Below, one piece after another: positions 32,735 to 46,400 of a DNA stretch of 64,000 bases; positions within the stretch are counted from its first letter, which is position 1, and each line of letters opens with the position of its first letter. Under the pieces are notes generated by a model. The model made no database searches. It was given only the letters and a program-made list of their open reading frames with translations, and had not been told where the DNA came from. The position numbers and the translations under genes were made by a program. Source of the stretch: Phytophthora sp. 'mugwort' (taxonomy: Eukaryota; Oomycota; Peronosporomycetes; Peronosporales; Peronosporaceae); NCBI GenBank assembly GCA_033558025.1, contig JAUCEF010000006.1:2170001-2234000 (forward strand), read 5' to 3'.

Positions 32735-35700
32735 TAGCAGATAAGATCGTATAGTATCTAGCCTATACTTGCGCAGACCGCGTATGCAGACTGCTTAACA
32801 AACAACCAAGAGAGGAGCCTGTCATTCTTCATGTCGTACCAAAACAAAAGTGAAAGTTAATTCATATCTTTGTTTCTTCCTAACGTATCTTCTCACATGT
32901 CGACATGTCGTACGCGAGGAGGTAAACCCGTTGAACATACCTTCAACAGTAAAACCCCCTTTGATCATACGCAATCAACTAACGGTGCGCAGATCGTCTT
33001 GTCTCACGTTCATCCTGGCTTCAGCTTGAGTAAAATACTGACTTCATATAACTCAACGCTTTCAGCGTATATCTCAGGATGCAGCCATTCTGCTACTCCC
33101 ACCTCGATCGAATGCTGGAACTGGATCGATATTGCCGTGTCTTCCATGTGAAATGCTTAATGTAGACTGGAACTGTTGAGGGCCCAACGCTTTCGTGAAA
33201 ATATCAACAATATTCTCTTCGCCCGATAAATATTGCACTTTAATCTTGCTCTTGTTGACGAACTCGGCGATTTGTCGACACTTCTTAGCGAATCGTTTCA
33301 TCTTCTTCTTGTAATGACCAGGTTAAGTGACCACTATAATGGTGCTGTGATTATCTATGTGAAGGACAGAGCACGGTTGAGCTTCTCCTTGGATTTCTTT
33401 CAGCAGCTTTAGCGCCCATATTAAGGCCTCCACACACATGCTTGCAGCTAACGGCTCGGGACCGCACGTGGCGGTAGTCACTTTTTCTTGCTGCTTGCTC
33501 TTATACAGGAAATGGCACACAATTAACGGCAACAAATAACCCGTAATAGATCGACTTGTATCCGGACAATTGGCGTGATCAACATCACAAAATGCGTCAA
33601 TTCGTAGTGACAGCGTATTCCTTCCATAGCGGTACACATACCCATACGTTCACGTGCCGCAAAGGTAGCGTAGCACTTGCTGGAACACTCATAGTTGTAT
33701 TTAGTGTAGGAGCTCGCACACTTTGCGAGACTTCGAACAGCGTGTGCCAAATGTGGCCGAGGACAGTTTACCAGATATTGTAACGCTCCCACCAATTGCC
33801 ATGTTTGGATCATTAGTTTTGATATCGTCCTTCTCCACTGGAGGCAATTGTTCGTTCTGTATCAATGACGGACTGGCTGGACGCGCAGTAGCCATACCAA
33901 AGCGTTCCAGCACACGATCGATATAAGCCGCTTACGATAAGCTTAATAATTTGATAGGAGTATATAATTTCCTTCATGGATAGGATGTGCTTCAGTCTGC
34001 CGAGGTTTTGAGAGCAAACTTGTTACTCAAAGCCTCCATCACATGCCGAATCTCCGTCTTCTTGCCAGCAGCCAATAAGTCGTCAACATATACCGATAGG
34101 TACACGACTTGACCATCCTTCCATCTCTGATACAAACATATGTCAAAGTCACATTGCGTGAAGCCTATGTCCACAATTATGCAGCGTTTAAAATAACAGA
34201 GCCTGGAGGCTTTTTCAGACCGTTAAGTCCCTTCCCGAGTTCATATACTCAATCTGTGCCATCGTGAAAGAGGTTTGGTTGCTCCATGTAAATCTGAACG
34301 TCATCTAGCACTTCGTTCAGAAATGCCGTGGCAAACCCGACATGACAACACTCCAAAGCCCGCATGAACGCCAGAACGAGTAGCAACCGCACAGTTTCCA
34401 TCCGCACCACAGGATAGTATGTCTCCAAGCAATCGACATCACACTTCTATCCACAACCTTTTGCTGCTAGCCGAGATTTATAACGCTCAACTTCCTCTCG
34501 TTAGTTGAATTTGGTTCTCAACACCCATGTGGACTTGCGTATGTTAGTCCCATGTTTCGGACGGTATACTAGCTCTCAGGTGCCATTTACTTCATGGGTT
34601 TCCATCTCGAATTTTATTGCTTTCGACAATTGTTCACGGCCCGAAAGCTAAGTGCTTCTTCAGCCGAAGCGGGAATACGAGCAAACGATTCCATCTCCTC
34701 CGTTGTGGCCAACATATACTCGTTTAGACGCACATTTCTTTCTGCGTCCGCTGAGACGGCGTGATCTTGACGTTGGTTCAAAACCACATTGAAGATTCGT
34801 ACGTATCCCAGCGGAATTACAAACCTCCTCTTGCGACTCGACATGCGCTTAGTCTCCAGTTTCTGCTCCCACCAAATCGGCAGCACTCGAACATGGCTGT
34901 AGCCGCTGTTTAGGTGTCTCGCAGTTCGGGTTCACCACTTAAATCTTCTTCGACAGTTTCGCAGCAAATCACTTGTTTTAGCCCTGTTTCCTTGCGCTGC
35001 AACATACTCCACCGGAAGTGAGATACATGGAATTTGTGGGTAATAGTGATGTCTGTCTCTCAGCAACGCATTGATATAAGTGTCACATCCACGCAGAATT
35101 TGACGTCACGGGCTCCCGCTAATTCCCCAGTACGTAGATGCAGCAGTCGGTTGCCATGCTTAGTGTTCGAAAATCCCAGAAACAATGCTGGCTCCGCCTC
35201 GCGAAAGCTTGTCCTTCCGAATCTCTTTTGGTACGAACACATACTCAAGCCAGCCAGAAACTTGCAGTGTGCTGATATCGGCTTTAAATTGTTCAACTTC
35301 TCCGTGAGAGTAATTCCTTTAATGCCTTTGTCGGGGTCAAGTTGTATACCTCCACTGTGTAATAGGCAATAAAACTGTCGGAAATTAGCCGCAGGCATTA
35401 TATCACGCATCTTGTTCACAACCACAACATCCATCTTTTCAACGAGACAGTTGTCTTCAGGAGTATAGGGATGCGAGGGAATAAGCACAATACCTCTCTT
35501 GGACAGAGAAGTTTTTAATTCATTACTCGCATACTCTCCACCTCCACCACTTGTGAACTTTATGATTTTCTTCTCGTCATTCATTAGTTCGGCAATCCGT
35601 CGCAGTGTATCGCAAGCTGCTTCATTCTTGTGTTTCAATACGTAACACCGCATGCATAACGTGATCATTCATTGTGAATCACCTAGAAGTAACGAGTAGC

Positions 35701-37344
35701 ACCTAGGCCCGGCAAATGTTTGCCCATGTCGCATACATCGGACGCCAAACGCTCGAAGCTTGCCGTAGATCGCCTATTTTCTGCGTCGCCGAATGCCATA
35801 CGCCTTGTTTTAGCCGCCATACAGCTTTAACATTTCAGTTTTGTATGTAACTGATCGGAAATATCCATCCCCTTTACTATTTGTTCTTCATCATGAACTT
35901 CAGCGATGCTTTGTTCAAGTGGGAAGTCGTTCTTGCCAGCGCATCAAAAGGCTTGCATCTGTATTCTTTGTCATCACTACGACGGCTTCATTTTCGCCGA
36001 ACTTCCATTGTTCAACCAGTAGTGCTGTCCATGGAAATATAAAATTCCAGACGCTTTTTTCACCACGTGCACTGCACTGTGAAAACATTATACGAGGGAA
36101 TTCGCGTGGTCTCTTGTGGATGACTCCCAGCCTGTCTTTAATGGGAGACCAAGGCTTAGCAGATATACTAGACCAGAAGGAGAAACTCCACGTTATCGAG
36201 TACTAATTACATCTCAAATTTGATAATCATATCCATGGCAGTGAACATCACAGACCCGCATGAATTTCATGCGTAATTGCACCATCCCACACTTTGAAAC
36301 GTGCCTTGGATTTCTTCAAGCTTGTAAATAATTTACGTAAATGCATATATGGGATGTTTTTCCTGAGACTAGCATTACTACTTTCACTGGTACTGCTGTG
36401 TTGTTTGGTATGACTGAGCTATGAACCTCATGTAACCAATCGTGCCTGCTATCGGCACATTCCTCTTCTGAGGCCCATACTTGCCAGCGGTTTCGCCCTT
36501 GTCTTTCTTCTGCATTTCCTTTCCTTGCATGCTGCTCTTCGATGATTGGTTTGTTTTCGTCAGCTTATTAATGTAATGCCAGCGGTCCTTCCGCGTGTGA
36601 CACACTTATGAAATGTTAGCAGCGAATGGCGCGTCTTTTACCAACACCAGTAATCTGCGTAGAAGTATATTGTCCTGGACGAGATCGAGATTGCGGTCCG
36701 TGGCTCGGGTAACGGCCCGAAGGCTGATGACTCATTTGCATAACCGCCGAATGCCGTCAGTAAATACCACACTTGTCACAGCGGAATCTGTGATTGTCTT
36801 TTCCATTCGCGAGACAGCAACGCATTTTCTTACTTGCTGCAAGGTAAGGCGTAAACCTTGCCGACAGGAAAAATCAAATTTAGTCACTAATTCATGACGC
36901 ACCACACAACCCCCCATCAACATAGACGTCTCACTATCTTTAATTTCGAAACTTGGTCCCATGTGTTGCAAACGCCGCAGAAGCGAATTCATTTATTTGT
37001 ATGTCAGCCATCTTCTTCCACGGCATATAAGAGTGTGCATACGTAATTCTCGTTTCAAGTGTACTGCGTAAGTGAAATCTCGCTGCGTCTTCTCTGCAGT
37101 CAATGTCTCCCACGTCTCCCTTGGTGTGTCAAAATTGCACACGTTTGTGCATTTTCACCTTTCACACCTCGTATAATAGTCTCCATTGCAAGCCGCTTGT
37201 GGTCATCAAAATGACGCTGCAGCACTGGATCTGTATCAATTTGCACTTCTTCTCCACTTACCACACCCACGAATCCCTCTGCTGCAAATGCAACTTAAGT
37301 CGCATCTGATATATACTTTGAAAAAAAAGTATTGTCCAACTTGG

Positions 37345-37393
<49 letters not shown>

Positions 37394-37973
37394 CCACAAC
37401 AAGGCGATCAACAATCCCTGTCGATAGTGTAGCAGGTAGGCATCCAGACCCTCTCAAAAGCGTCTGAGCCGTCGTACTCTGCCCGGGCATAATTGTGTCT
37501 GAATTTGATATACGCTGAGTCATATTTGAATTCCCTATCTCAACGGTACTTGATTTGCATCACCGCCCACCTTAGTTCTGTACCCGATCTCTACATGGGA
37601 CCATAACCTAGCAGAGAAGATCGTAATAATATCTAGCTTGCACTTGTGGAGGTCACGTATGTAGCCTGCTTAACAGACAACCAAGAGAGAAGCTTGCCGT
37701 TCTTCTTGTCGTACCAAAGCAAAAGTGAATTCGTATCTTTGTTTCATCATAACGCATGTTCTCACATGCCTACATGTCGTACACGAAGAGGTAAACCCGT
37801 TAAACATACCTATCCAGCGCGTTCAACAGAAATACCCCCTTTGATAATACGCAACTCAACTAACGGTGCGCAGATCGTCTTGTCTCACGTCCGTCCTGGC
37901 TTCAGCTTGATCGCAATACTTCATATAATTCAACGCTTTCAGTGTATGCATCTCGGGTTACAGCCATTCTGCT
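32735..37973 (-). mobile_element. Ty1/copia LTR retrotransposon, degenerate
   Basis: Direct repeats at 32735-33094 and 37609-37973 (about 360 bp, clearly similar, many differences) are the LTRs; their outer limits are approximate. Read on the minus strand, gag-like sequence (about 37000-36380, with a basic Lys/Gln-rich patch) precedes integrase pieces at 35668-35060 (FTSGGGGEYASNEL, IPSHPYTPEDN). Reverse transcriptase follows at 34890-33990, with the YVDDL box at about 34090. RNase H lies at 33640-33074 (DAFCDVDHANCPDT, YLSGEENIVDIFTKAL). Gag-before-pol with integrase ahead of RT identifies copia. GGTTATGGTCCC next to the right LTR is a possible primer-binding site. Many stops; an old copy. 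Confidence 0.88.
37349..37391. repeat. (CT)n microsatellite
   Basis: About 21 CT dinucleotides without interruption, inside the leader/gag part of the copia relic. Confidence 0.97.
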
Positions 37974-38828
37974 TTAAGCACAAGAAAATCTACCAGCCAC
38001 AATAACCGCAACTTGTCTACTCACAACAGTCCTTTCAACCCATGAGATCGCTTATCACCATAGGCGCTTCAACACAGCAGAGTGGCCCCAACCCGATTAA
38101 ATTCATCAAGAGCGATACCTCATAAGCTTCAACTACAAGTTCAATAACGATAGGCAATCAATCCAATAAAAATACAATATTTGACCAATGGTATCAATCT
38201 GTCGATTGCGGTTAACAAATTCGGTAAATTGCGGTGGAATTTACAATAATTTAAAAGGTTTCACCTCGTACGTGTATGAATGCGTTCAGACGGCAGCCCC
38301 GATCGACACTCTACATGTACAGTAGGTGCAGACTACTATAGAGCATCGCAATCGCGCGGACCCGAACTTCTACAAAGGGTGATTTAACCCCTTCAAACCG
38401 GAGTAATTTGAGTGAATTTGTATATACGGCCAAATATTATATAGAACTTTGTATACCTCAAAAGTTGGGCGAGGTGGTGAATGAATAGGTGAGCGGCGCA
38501 GACGTTGCGCATTGTGAGCCGTTGAGCTGTATATGTTGCACCAGACGTAGTCTATATACAATGATAAGTTGTATAATCGAGCACACGCACGGTCATTGTA
38601 CGGTTAGCTTTCGTTTCACCTCCCAGATCTGTACAGAACCTGGGCGACTCGCCTTCACACACCCCATTCTAGCATTTTGTCTAAAAATGAAACTGAAGGT
38701 GGTCCAGACTATGCATATCAGGTCAATACTAAGATCAAATGAATAAAGCTGAGGTATGGAGAAGCGACCTTCGTGTCACTATACGACTTGAGATCAAATG
38801 GAAAGGCGTGCTCGTGGCGCTCGAGCAA
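37974..38828. other. AT-rich sequence, no gene seen
   Basis: Lies between the copia LTR and the PiggyBac relic. No recognisable coding or structured element. It may hold the 3' end of the PiggyBac element. Confidence 0.4.
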
Positions 38829-40110
38829 TCAACCAGTGAGACCCTTATTATTCTGCACTTTACGATTACTCACTCTGAAGTTTCTCTTTCTCAGACGACG
38901 CACGGGGCGCCTGGCGGGTGTCCGGGATGTCCGTGCCATTCTTAAAGTCATATGCCTGATATCCCAGCAGCTACGGAGCTCCTCGTCCATGGTATGTTTT
39001 GGCTTCATGCACAGGTACACGGGGAGGGAGGTGAAGCATACGTTGCAGAAGTACGTAGTTTTTCCGCCACGTTTTTCGTCCGTCCACAGGGAGCACACTT
39101 TGCAGTGGCGCTGCATTTTCTTCAGCTGCCCTGAGTTATTCCTCCACTCGTTAATCTGTTTCGTCAGATGTGTGGTCAACAGCATATACAGTTCGATTAG
39201 AAGTACAAGCCAATTCCTTTACACCGACGAACGTGTTGCCCTAAAGCATATAGTCATTCTACTGGACATGGGTCAATGGTCGTGTCCCCTTCGTTGCGTT
39301 GTGCACCGGGCGCTCCCGCCCGGTGCACAGTGTAGCCATTGACTGTGGCAAGATCCACAAGCCCCCCAAAAAACAGCGACTTGTAGTATTTCCGAGATGT
39401 CACTGCTCGCTGTAAGGAGTACCATTGAAGACGAAGTTGATCATGTAATCAAACCAGCCCATGTACTTCTGGTAGTCCTTCACAAGCTTTAGGGCATGGC
39501 GCTTCATGCTGTTCCCCTGCCATCTCTCTGCGGACAATCCGGTCCATGGCTAGGTCGCTTTCTGGTTACAGGAAAAAGACAGTTTTGCTGTCCCACCACC
39601 GCCCTCTCTTTCACCTTTTTCGGTCTCACGTACTTGAACGTGCCTCGCATGATCTCCTTCGGTCAACGCATTTTGTTCTCCTTGATACTTGTCGCGAACC
39701 CGATGCGGTTTGTCATGATTGTCCCGACAGTATAGAACCCCATCAAAAGTAGCTAAATTGCAAGCACCAAATTTGTGTAGATAGAATCGATCGATGACTA
39801 CCAGCCGAGATCACTTGTCCTGACGTTTTGGGAAAGCTGCCTTCAGGTTGCGGACGACAGCCGCTGGTCCTGATTTCTTGTCGAAGTTGTGTCGCTGATG
39901 TTTTGCTTCTTGCCAGCATGCACCTCGAAACTGCAATATACAGCAAGACGTACGGCATAGCATAACCATGATATGTGTTATATAGTGTAGCAGTCTCATT
40001 GTGGCGAAACGACCTGATTTAATACACAGTGTGCGCATAGCAAAGCATGGATAGTTTTGACGTGCACACTCTCCAGGTCCACATCCGCTTGCCAGTAGCC
40101 CTCCTCCTCC
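38829..40110 (-). pseudogene. PiggyBac-like transposase relic
   Basis: Minus-strand pieces in order are VVIDRFYLHKFGACNL (39800), GVLYCRDNHDKPH, REPKKVKERAVVGQ-like sequence (39610), DYQKYMGWFDYMINF (39460), and a C-terminal Cys-rich finger RHCKVCSLW...TTYFCNVCFTSLPVYLC (39105-39010). This matches PiggyBac-type (PGBD) proteins: the catalytic core with DRFY and MGxxD-like blocks, followed by a cross-brace zinc finger. In the MGWFDYM block the usual Asp is kept. Stops and frameshifts abound. I could not identify TTAA-flanked ends. Confidence 0.72.
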
Positions 40111-40769
40111 ATCTTGACGCTTGCGTAGTGGGTTGCGAGCACCCTCTACGGTTCAATTAAGACCTCTGGAAATGAATACCAACATCTAAAACTATGCCAA
40201 TAACTGATCCAAAACTAGAGTAACCACTCAAAGGCGAGTACTGCTTAGATATATCTGTGATTTGGTAAAAAAAAAAAAAAAAACGCTAAGTCGAGACATG
40301 AATTGGCACAGTGCCACAACTGACATTTTACGTTAGTTTGAAATGAAAACCGTTTTATAGGTCAACCGCTGCGCAGGTCAAATTTGAGTCAGCCCTTTTG
40401 GGGGGTCAAAAAGGAGCTAAATAGGTCGTCCATTTGTTAGGGTCATCTTTGAATTACCATCGAGAGGTGTGTGTATACACGGTAACTAAAATGTGATGAG
40501 TCACGCCTCCTACGAGTATCCTGTTTGCTAGACTGTCGTGCGTTAGTATAAGACCGTTTCATTGTGCATCACCCCGTCGTCACGCTAGATCGTTCGTTAA
40601 TTCGTACCGTTGCATCTCAAGCACAATGTCGCCATCCTTATTGTTGGTCGTGTTGTGGCAAAGGGTTCATTGCGAAATCTACCAAGCTCCAAGCACGCAA
40701 CCGATCATTTCGCTACCAAGCGCAATGAACGTCCACTACGTCTACGAGAGGCACTCTCAACTACAAGAA

Positions 40770-41330
40770 TGCTCTATTGGAGCACATCCAACAGAAGATA
40801 ACGGAGGCCGCCATCATAGGATGGATCGCCAAGAGCTAAGCTGCCCACGGCGAGCGTCAGGACCTTTGAGGGCACGGATGGAAATAATCTCCTGCTCTGG
40901 GTATGAGAAATCGAGATGACCATGACGTCCCCATGCTCAACACAAAGCAGCAGCACGAAACGCTAGCTATCGCCAAACTCGGTGGCCGAGCGCGAGAGTG
41001 GGAACGGCGTGGACACGTCCGTGGACGCAGCGTTCCCCTCTTGGGACCAGCTGAAACACCAGCTCTCCCGAGTGTTCTTGCCGCCTAACAAGCATACCGC
41101 GTGAGGTCACGATTTCTCTCTACCCGCCAGGTTAAGAAAGAATTGGTGAACTTCGCCCAGGAGTTGCGAACTCTCATCGCTGTTATGGCGGTAGATCCTC
41201 TCCCCGAGGCGGTTACCGTGATCATATCATGGGAGGTCTTCGCACTGGCGTTTCCAGGACGGAAGTCTTCCCTACCGCTTTCGAGGAGACCTTGAACGTG
41301 GCGTTGAAGGGGAACTGGCTCGAATAACAC
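40770..41330 (+). pseudogene. Ty3/gypsy gag fragment
   Basis: RSRFLSTRQVKKELVNFAQ and DPLPEAVTVII (41100-41230) with a following GLRTGVSRTEVFPTAFEE-like stretch across a frameshift match oomycete gypsy gag proteins. Upstream, an alpha-helical piece (LAIAKLGGRAREWERR, 40940) fits the preceding part. No pol is visible nearby and no LTR was found. Confidence 0.6.
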
Positions 41331-43945
41331 GAAAAGTTGCTCATGGAGGGCATAACATTGCCGCGATGAGTCGAGGTCCGCGGTGACACTTGGTCGATAA
41401 CCCGGCCGCAAACTGGTGAAAGCGCACAAGCTCAATAATTACAGCATCGGCGGGCTCATCACTGTGTAACTGGTTGCGAGTAGCCATGCAGGCAGTGCCT
41501 ATGAATGGGGAGGACGTTTGGTAGTGCTATTGCGACGTTGATGACGTTAAGGAAGGTGACCAGGCATCTGGAGCGATGAACGTCGAGCAAAGAGATCCGT
41601 ACGATTGCGATCTGTGCGACGAGGAGTCGCTATGATGCGGAAGGGTCTCCATGAATGGGCGGTGCAGCTAGATGGACGGACAACCGAGTGGATGCGATGT
41701 GATGGACCCAGGCGAACGAAGTGCGAGCGGTAGTCAGTACCAAGCTTGGACTTGCGCCGCTGGCGAGAGTGGCTCAGTTCATAATCTTCCCCGGAGAGCA
41801 CAGGCGGCAGTAGAGTACGCGAATAGCGGCTGCCAACGCGAGTGGCAGCAGCAGCGAGTGAGCGGGAGGAGTTGAGACGAAGTTCAGGAGGCGCGGAACC
41901 AGTTGTTGATGAACAACAAGGCACCGTGCATTTGGGCGCGAGACTGCAACTGGACGACGAAGGAAACCGGCGAGTAGGATCGACCTGTGCGGCTTTAGGG
42001 CGTGACGGAGTTCTGGGTAGGCAAATGAGGCTGCCCCAGTATTCACGTAGACGTGCTATATGGGACGCAGGGCTGATGGGTCAGGCGAATTTGTAGGACA
42101 GCGGTACTTTAGGCCACAGCAAAGTTGAGAAAGTCGAGAAGGAGAGATAAACAAACAGTATTAAGAAGTCGAATAAATAGACCAAACCCGCACCTTGACA
42201 AGGGTCTGCACAGAGTAACGTTACGTAAAGCGACACCGGCGAACCTTGGGAGACCATCGAGCGTCAGCACTGGAGCGTACGAACCCGCCGGTAAGCAGGC
42301 GTGATTAATACTGCGACGGCCATCGCTTGTGTGCCACTGCATGACGAACGACTCCACGTTCGATCATGTCCGTGTCCACCTGCGCTCCACAGTAGCGTTG
42401 TTTAAGCAGGTAACCGACGCCATGTGCATTTCCATATTCAAATCGAAGCGTTCACTGATCTACTTCTTCACCGCTTTGACGTCCTTAGCCGGAAGCCCGC
42501 ACCTTGTGACGTAGTTGTGTAGATCCAGGAGCAAATGGAACACCCCGAAACTGGAGTGACCTTTTCTTGAACTTCCTCGAAGATTCTCCGAAATCTGCAG
42601 TGACGCTGTTGCACACTACAGCTTCGGTACCAAATCCGGGGAGGTACCTGCGTTAAAAACAGTCGTCGGGTCTGTCGTTTCTGTTCGCCTTCGCTTCTAA
42701 AAAAAACACTGGCGCTCAACCATCGCAAAAAGCACTACTTCAGCCTTTACTGAGTCGAGACACGCCAAGATTGAGCCCTATCGTGTGTCACCGGGTAGGA
42801 CGAGCACTCGGAAGTCCCAGTGGCATATGGGATCATTCTCTGGGCACAAACTTTCTCGATTGGATAAAGCCCCTACTTTAATGTAAAATTCTGTACCACA
42901 TTTTCTATACAAAATTCAAGTTAAGCTGCCAAAAAATGGACCGATCTGAGAACTCTCTCGAAGCATTGTACCGTAAGCTTAGAGTATTTGGCAAAAATCC
43001 CTCCCATGGCAATTGATCTCCTGATATGTTGATATCTCCGCCGAGAATGTTTCTCTCGCGTTGAGAAAATACAAACAAAGCTCATATTTTATTGCCATGT
43101 CATTACCGCTTCCAGCAGTCATGACTTGCCGACTGATAGCCAAGAATGGCGAACCGCTCACGTCGTGCCGCACAAGGCCAACCCAACTGAGTTCCCTTTT
43201 AGAATTTGGCGAGGCTTTCGGCTTCTCGAGGCTCAAGTCGAGACTGACTTTGCTCCCCGTGGGTGGCGCGACGACTTCAGCATTTTCCTCAAGCCCTCAA
43301 ATCATGCCCCCCCCCCCCCCGTCAACATGAATTTCTGGAGATAAATGATGAAAACCACCACGACCCAATATAAAGAGCTGTTATCTAGCTCGACTTCGAC
43401 TGCACGGACAATCTGACTTCGTTTTAGAGTTCTTTGTGTATGTCCCTAGCGCAGCTGATCCTTGTGCAAACTCCATTCGAAGAGCGATCGAGGACCGGAT
43501 TCAGGAACAAGCACCGCGAGTAGCTGCGTTGCTGGCTGAACGCAATAGTCAGAGTGGCCCATCATCGCAGTTGTATATGTAACAATGCAAGCCCGCCTTA
43601 TTGCGATACAATTCCCTGACAATGCAGCATTTCGACAACTTCAGCACATGGACCAGCCTTTTCAAGAAATGCGAATCAGCAGGTCCAATGCCGATGCCAA
43701 TTTTGAGGTGGTCAGCAGTGTGACCCAAGGCGTTGTGCTCAAGTTCACGTTCACATTGGAGACTTGCGAAATATGCTCGATTCACCGACTTACAGTCTTC
43801 CAACTCCGTTTCCCAATCCTGTGGATTTCCAGACACCTGGGCCGGTTGATGATATGGAAGATGTTGACCATATCGACGACTAACAATGTAATCAGTGAAA
43901 ACGAGAGCGTTCGGTCAGCATACAATCAATGCATTTCATTGAATT

Positions 43946-44960
43946 TCATGTATCTTTATGCTTAGTTTGTTTCATTTTGTAGTCGTAGTGCTCGTACAAA
44001 TTATCACCAGCTTCCTCCTTTTGCCGAGTACAAAAGAGCATTGCAACAGCAAGGACCGCCAACAGGTTTTCGGGAAATGCCATATTGGTGTGACCCTGGA
44101 TCCATCGCTTTAAAAGCGAAAATCCAACTTCAATCGGATTCAAGTCCGGTAAATATGGAGCATAAAAACAGTAGCTGACCAGTACCGTGAATAAGGTCCT
44201 GAAACTCTTGGTGCATCTAAACTTTTGCGTTGTCCAGAATGCCAACTGATCTTGGTAACGGCCAAGGGTTCAGGTACGGTAGAATCTTAGCTTGAATGTT
44301 TCGTGGAAGACCTGTCTGATGAAGGTATCATCAGTTGTACCCCAGGAGAAAAAACCTTGAACGTCAAATGCAGCGAGCACTGATGCTTACTTGCGTCATG
44401 AAAATGGTATGAACACGACGGCAGGCGTTCCGCGTGACGACCACGCGTGCTTCCTACCGAAGACCTACAAATACCCCAACACCACGGAAACTTACTATAT
44501 TCGATTATAAGCACATTTTGACGTTACCTTCCGTCTGTCGATATTTCGTCGATAAACACGAGTTGATCAGGACCGCTGTAAAAAGGCAAGAGTCGACTGG
44601 CGTACTCTTGTCGCTCCTTCGGGATACTCTCGCGAGCACGTTTTTCTGTCAGAATTTTTCGCGAAGTCCCAAATCGAATCGAAGGGTGCGACAAATTGTC
44701 GAGTCCGAGCAGCAATAGCGTGTCAAAAATTTCTCTTTCAGCGCCTCCCGGAGCTCTTGAAAATAGAAACAGGGGTACCGATGTACATATTCACGAACGA
44801 AATGTTGCACTTGTGGTGGCCACTTGATCGTCCAGAGTTCGTGTCATCGTCAATATTCACTATATTCTTGGAAAGGCGGTGCCTTTGGCGTAGACTTCGA
44901 GCTGAAACGCCAAGCACTTCGTCGACAACAGTTAGGTCGATCTTGTAGACGTATTGCAAT
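43946..44960 (-). pseudogene. Tc1/IS630-type DDE transposase relic
   Basis: Read on the minus strand, an N-terminal helix-turn-helix (VVDEVLGVSARSLRQRH, 44910) is followed by QLVFIDEISTDGR (44550) with the first catalytic Asp-Glu. The C-terminal block APYLPDLNPIEVGFSLLKRW (44165-44105) carries the DLNPIE signature of the IS630/Tc1/mariner superfamily. Reading frames are broken between these pieces. Terminal repeats and TA flanks were not identified. Confidence 0.75.
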
Positions 44961-45510
44961 ACAATACCGCGCTAGCGATTATCGTTTGAGTAGCCATTGG
45001 CGTTTTGACAATGCAGATCTGCTTGTAGCTCTTACGAAGGACTGAACGGCCGATAAATTCTGTCCATTCGGTCCTTAATTTCCTCTAAGGTGGTCTTCAG
45101 TCCAAATCAGACATCGTTCATAAGACATGTTTCCCCAACAGTCATTGGATGAGAATCAGAAAATACAGCGTTTTAAATGCTAACAAACTTGCTGCACCGC
45201 TGTTAATTCTGCCCCAGTGGCTCTCCAAATTGTACCTTTAACCTTAAACGCGCTTGCGTAGGACCTATCATTAAGGTAAGATTGGATAGAAGTCGAGAAA
45301 GGCACAATACTTCGATCTAGGCGCACGCTACTTCAAAAGTAACTTCAAAGCACGTGATATTAATGGATGTATGTGTAAAATTATAATATGCATATATTAT
45401 TTGTTAACGGAGGTATCATAAATACCCAGATATTATGTTCTCAATGACTCAAATTCTGGTCGAGTTTGATCCTTATTTGACCAAATTTGACCTGCACACC
45501 GGTTGACCCA

Positions 45511-46400
45511 AAAAGTCGCTCCGTTCAAATACGCACGATTAACATTATCATAAAAACGCAAAGCGTCTCATACTTTTAATATGACACAAATATGAGTCAT
45601 ATCTGATGGCTGCCGAAGGATTATAGTACTAAAAAAATCGACCGATACACTGAAACGCCGTCAATGTCTGGATGCTACTCAAGCCACGTGTAGGGCATTA
45701 AGCGTTACCATTATACACAGCTCTCTCATTTCTCCTGCATCGTCTCCTAATACACTCGAATTAAGTTCTCGCGGTGTTGCTTCGGTACATGTCGTCTGAC
45801 AAGAGCCCAGTTGAAAACGCCTTGAAGGCGACCCACACGCTCGAATGTTGGCTGGCGAATCGAGCCTAGTGTTTTTTTTTTTTTTTTATTGGTTAGTTGT
45901 TGTGGACGTCACTTTTAATGGCACGCAAACCCTGTCAAGGATGGACTCCAGCAACCACGCGATGCTCTAATCTCAAAGCAATCTGCCAGCTGGACGGCAG
46001 TTCTGGACTGCAACTACAGGGCGCCTGTGACTCGCAAGACTCGTCACCGACGCGCTCATTGGCTGCCGAAAATATAGTGCAACGGCACAAAAACAAGCGA
46101 TTGCTCGTGCTTCTCCCATTCCACAGCTTGCCTCACGCAGAGCAAGTCTTCGGCAACTGCCCTGCCCATTTGACACATTTTGCGCTCGTCTGCCGCATGC
46201 CGCTTGGCGCGTAATCGCCAGAGCGATTAAAACATTGGTAGGTCTGGACACTGCTGGCCATCTCTGACATCCGTTATGGGCCCAAATTAATGACATTTTT
46301 TTCGCGTCGGACGGCAAAACTCCTAGTATTGCCTTGCGTCTGTTACTATCTGGTGCCATTTTCAGACTAGAGCCTCAGCGGCTACGAGGAGATCGCGGCC
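45511..46400. other. Upstream region of the K+ channel gene
   Basis: 890 bp with poly-T at about 45871-45887. The last ~200 bp hold the promoter side of the channel gene. No RNA or protein gene is visible. Confidence 0.45.

Larger units (their letters stand above)
40357..45510. mobile_element. Composite TIR-bounded block (MULE-like ends)
   Basis: Left end GGTCAACCGCTGCGCAGGTC... (40360) and right end CCTGCACACCGGTTGACC (45490-45508) are inverted repeats of about 30 bp. The first ~380 bp (40351-40735) are a diverged direct copy of 55341-55715, where a FLYWCH-type MULE follows. The interior is mixed: a gypsy gag fragment, about 2.5 kb with no recognisable gene (41430-43940), and a Tc1/IS630 relic. 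So this is either an old MULE invaded by other elements or a chimaeric non-autonomous derivative. Confidence 0.6.

Noticed and set aside
37349..37391. Microsatellite as a CRISPR-like or regulatory array
   Set aside because: It is a pure dinucleotide run with no spacers; simple slippage repeat in a eukaryotic genome.
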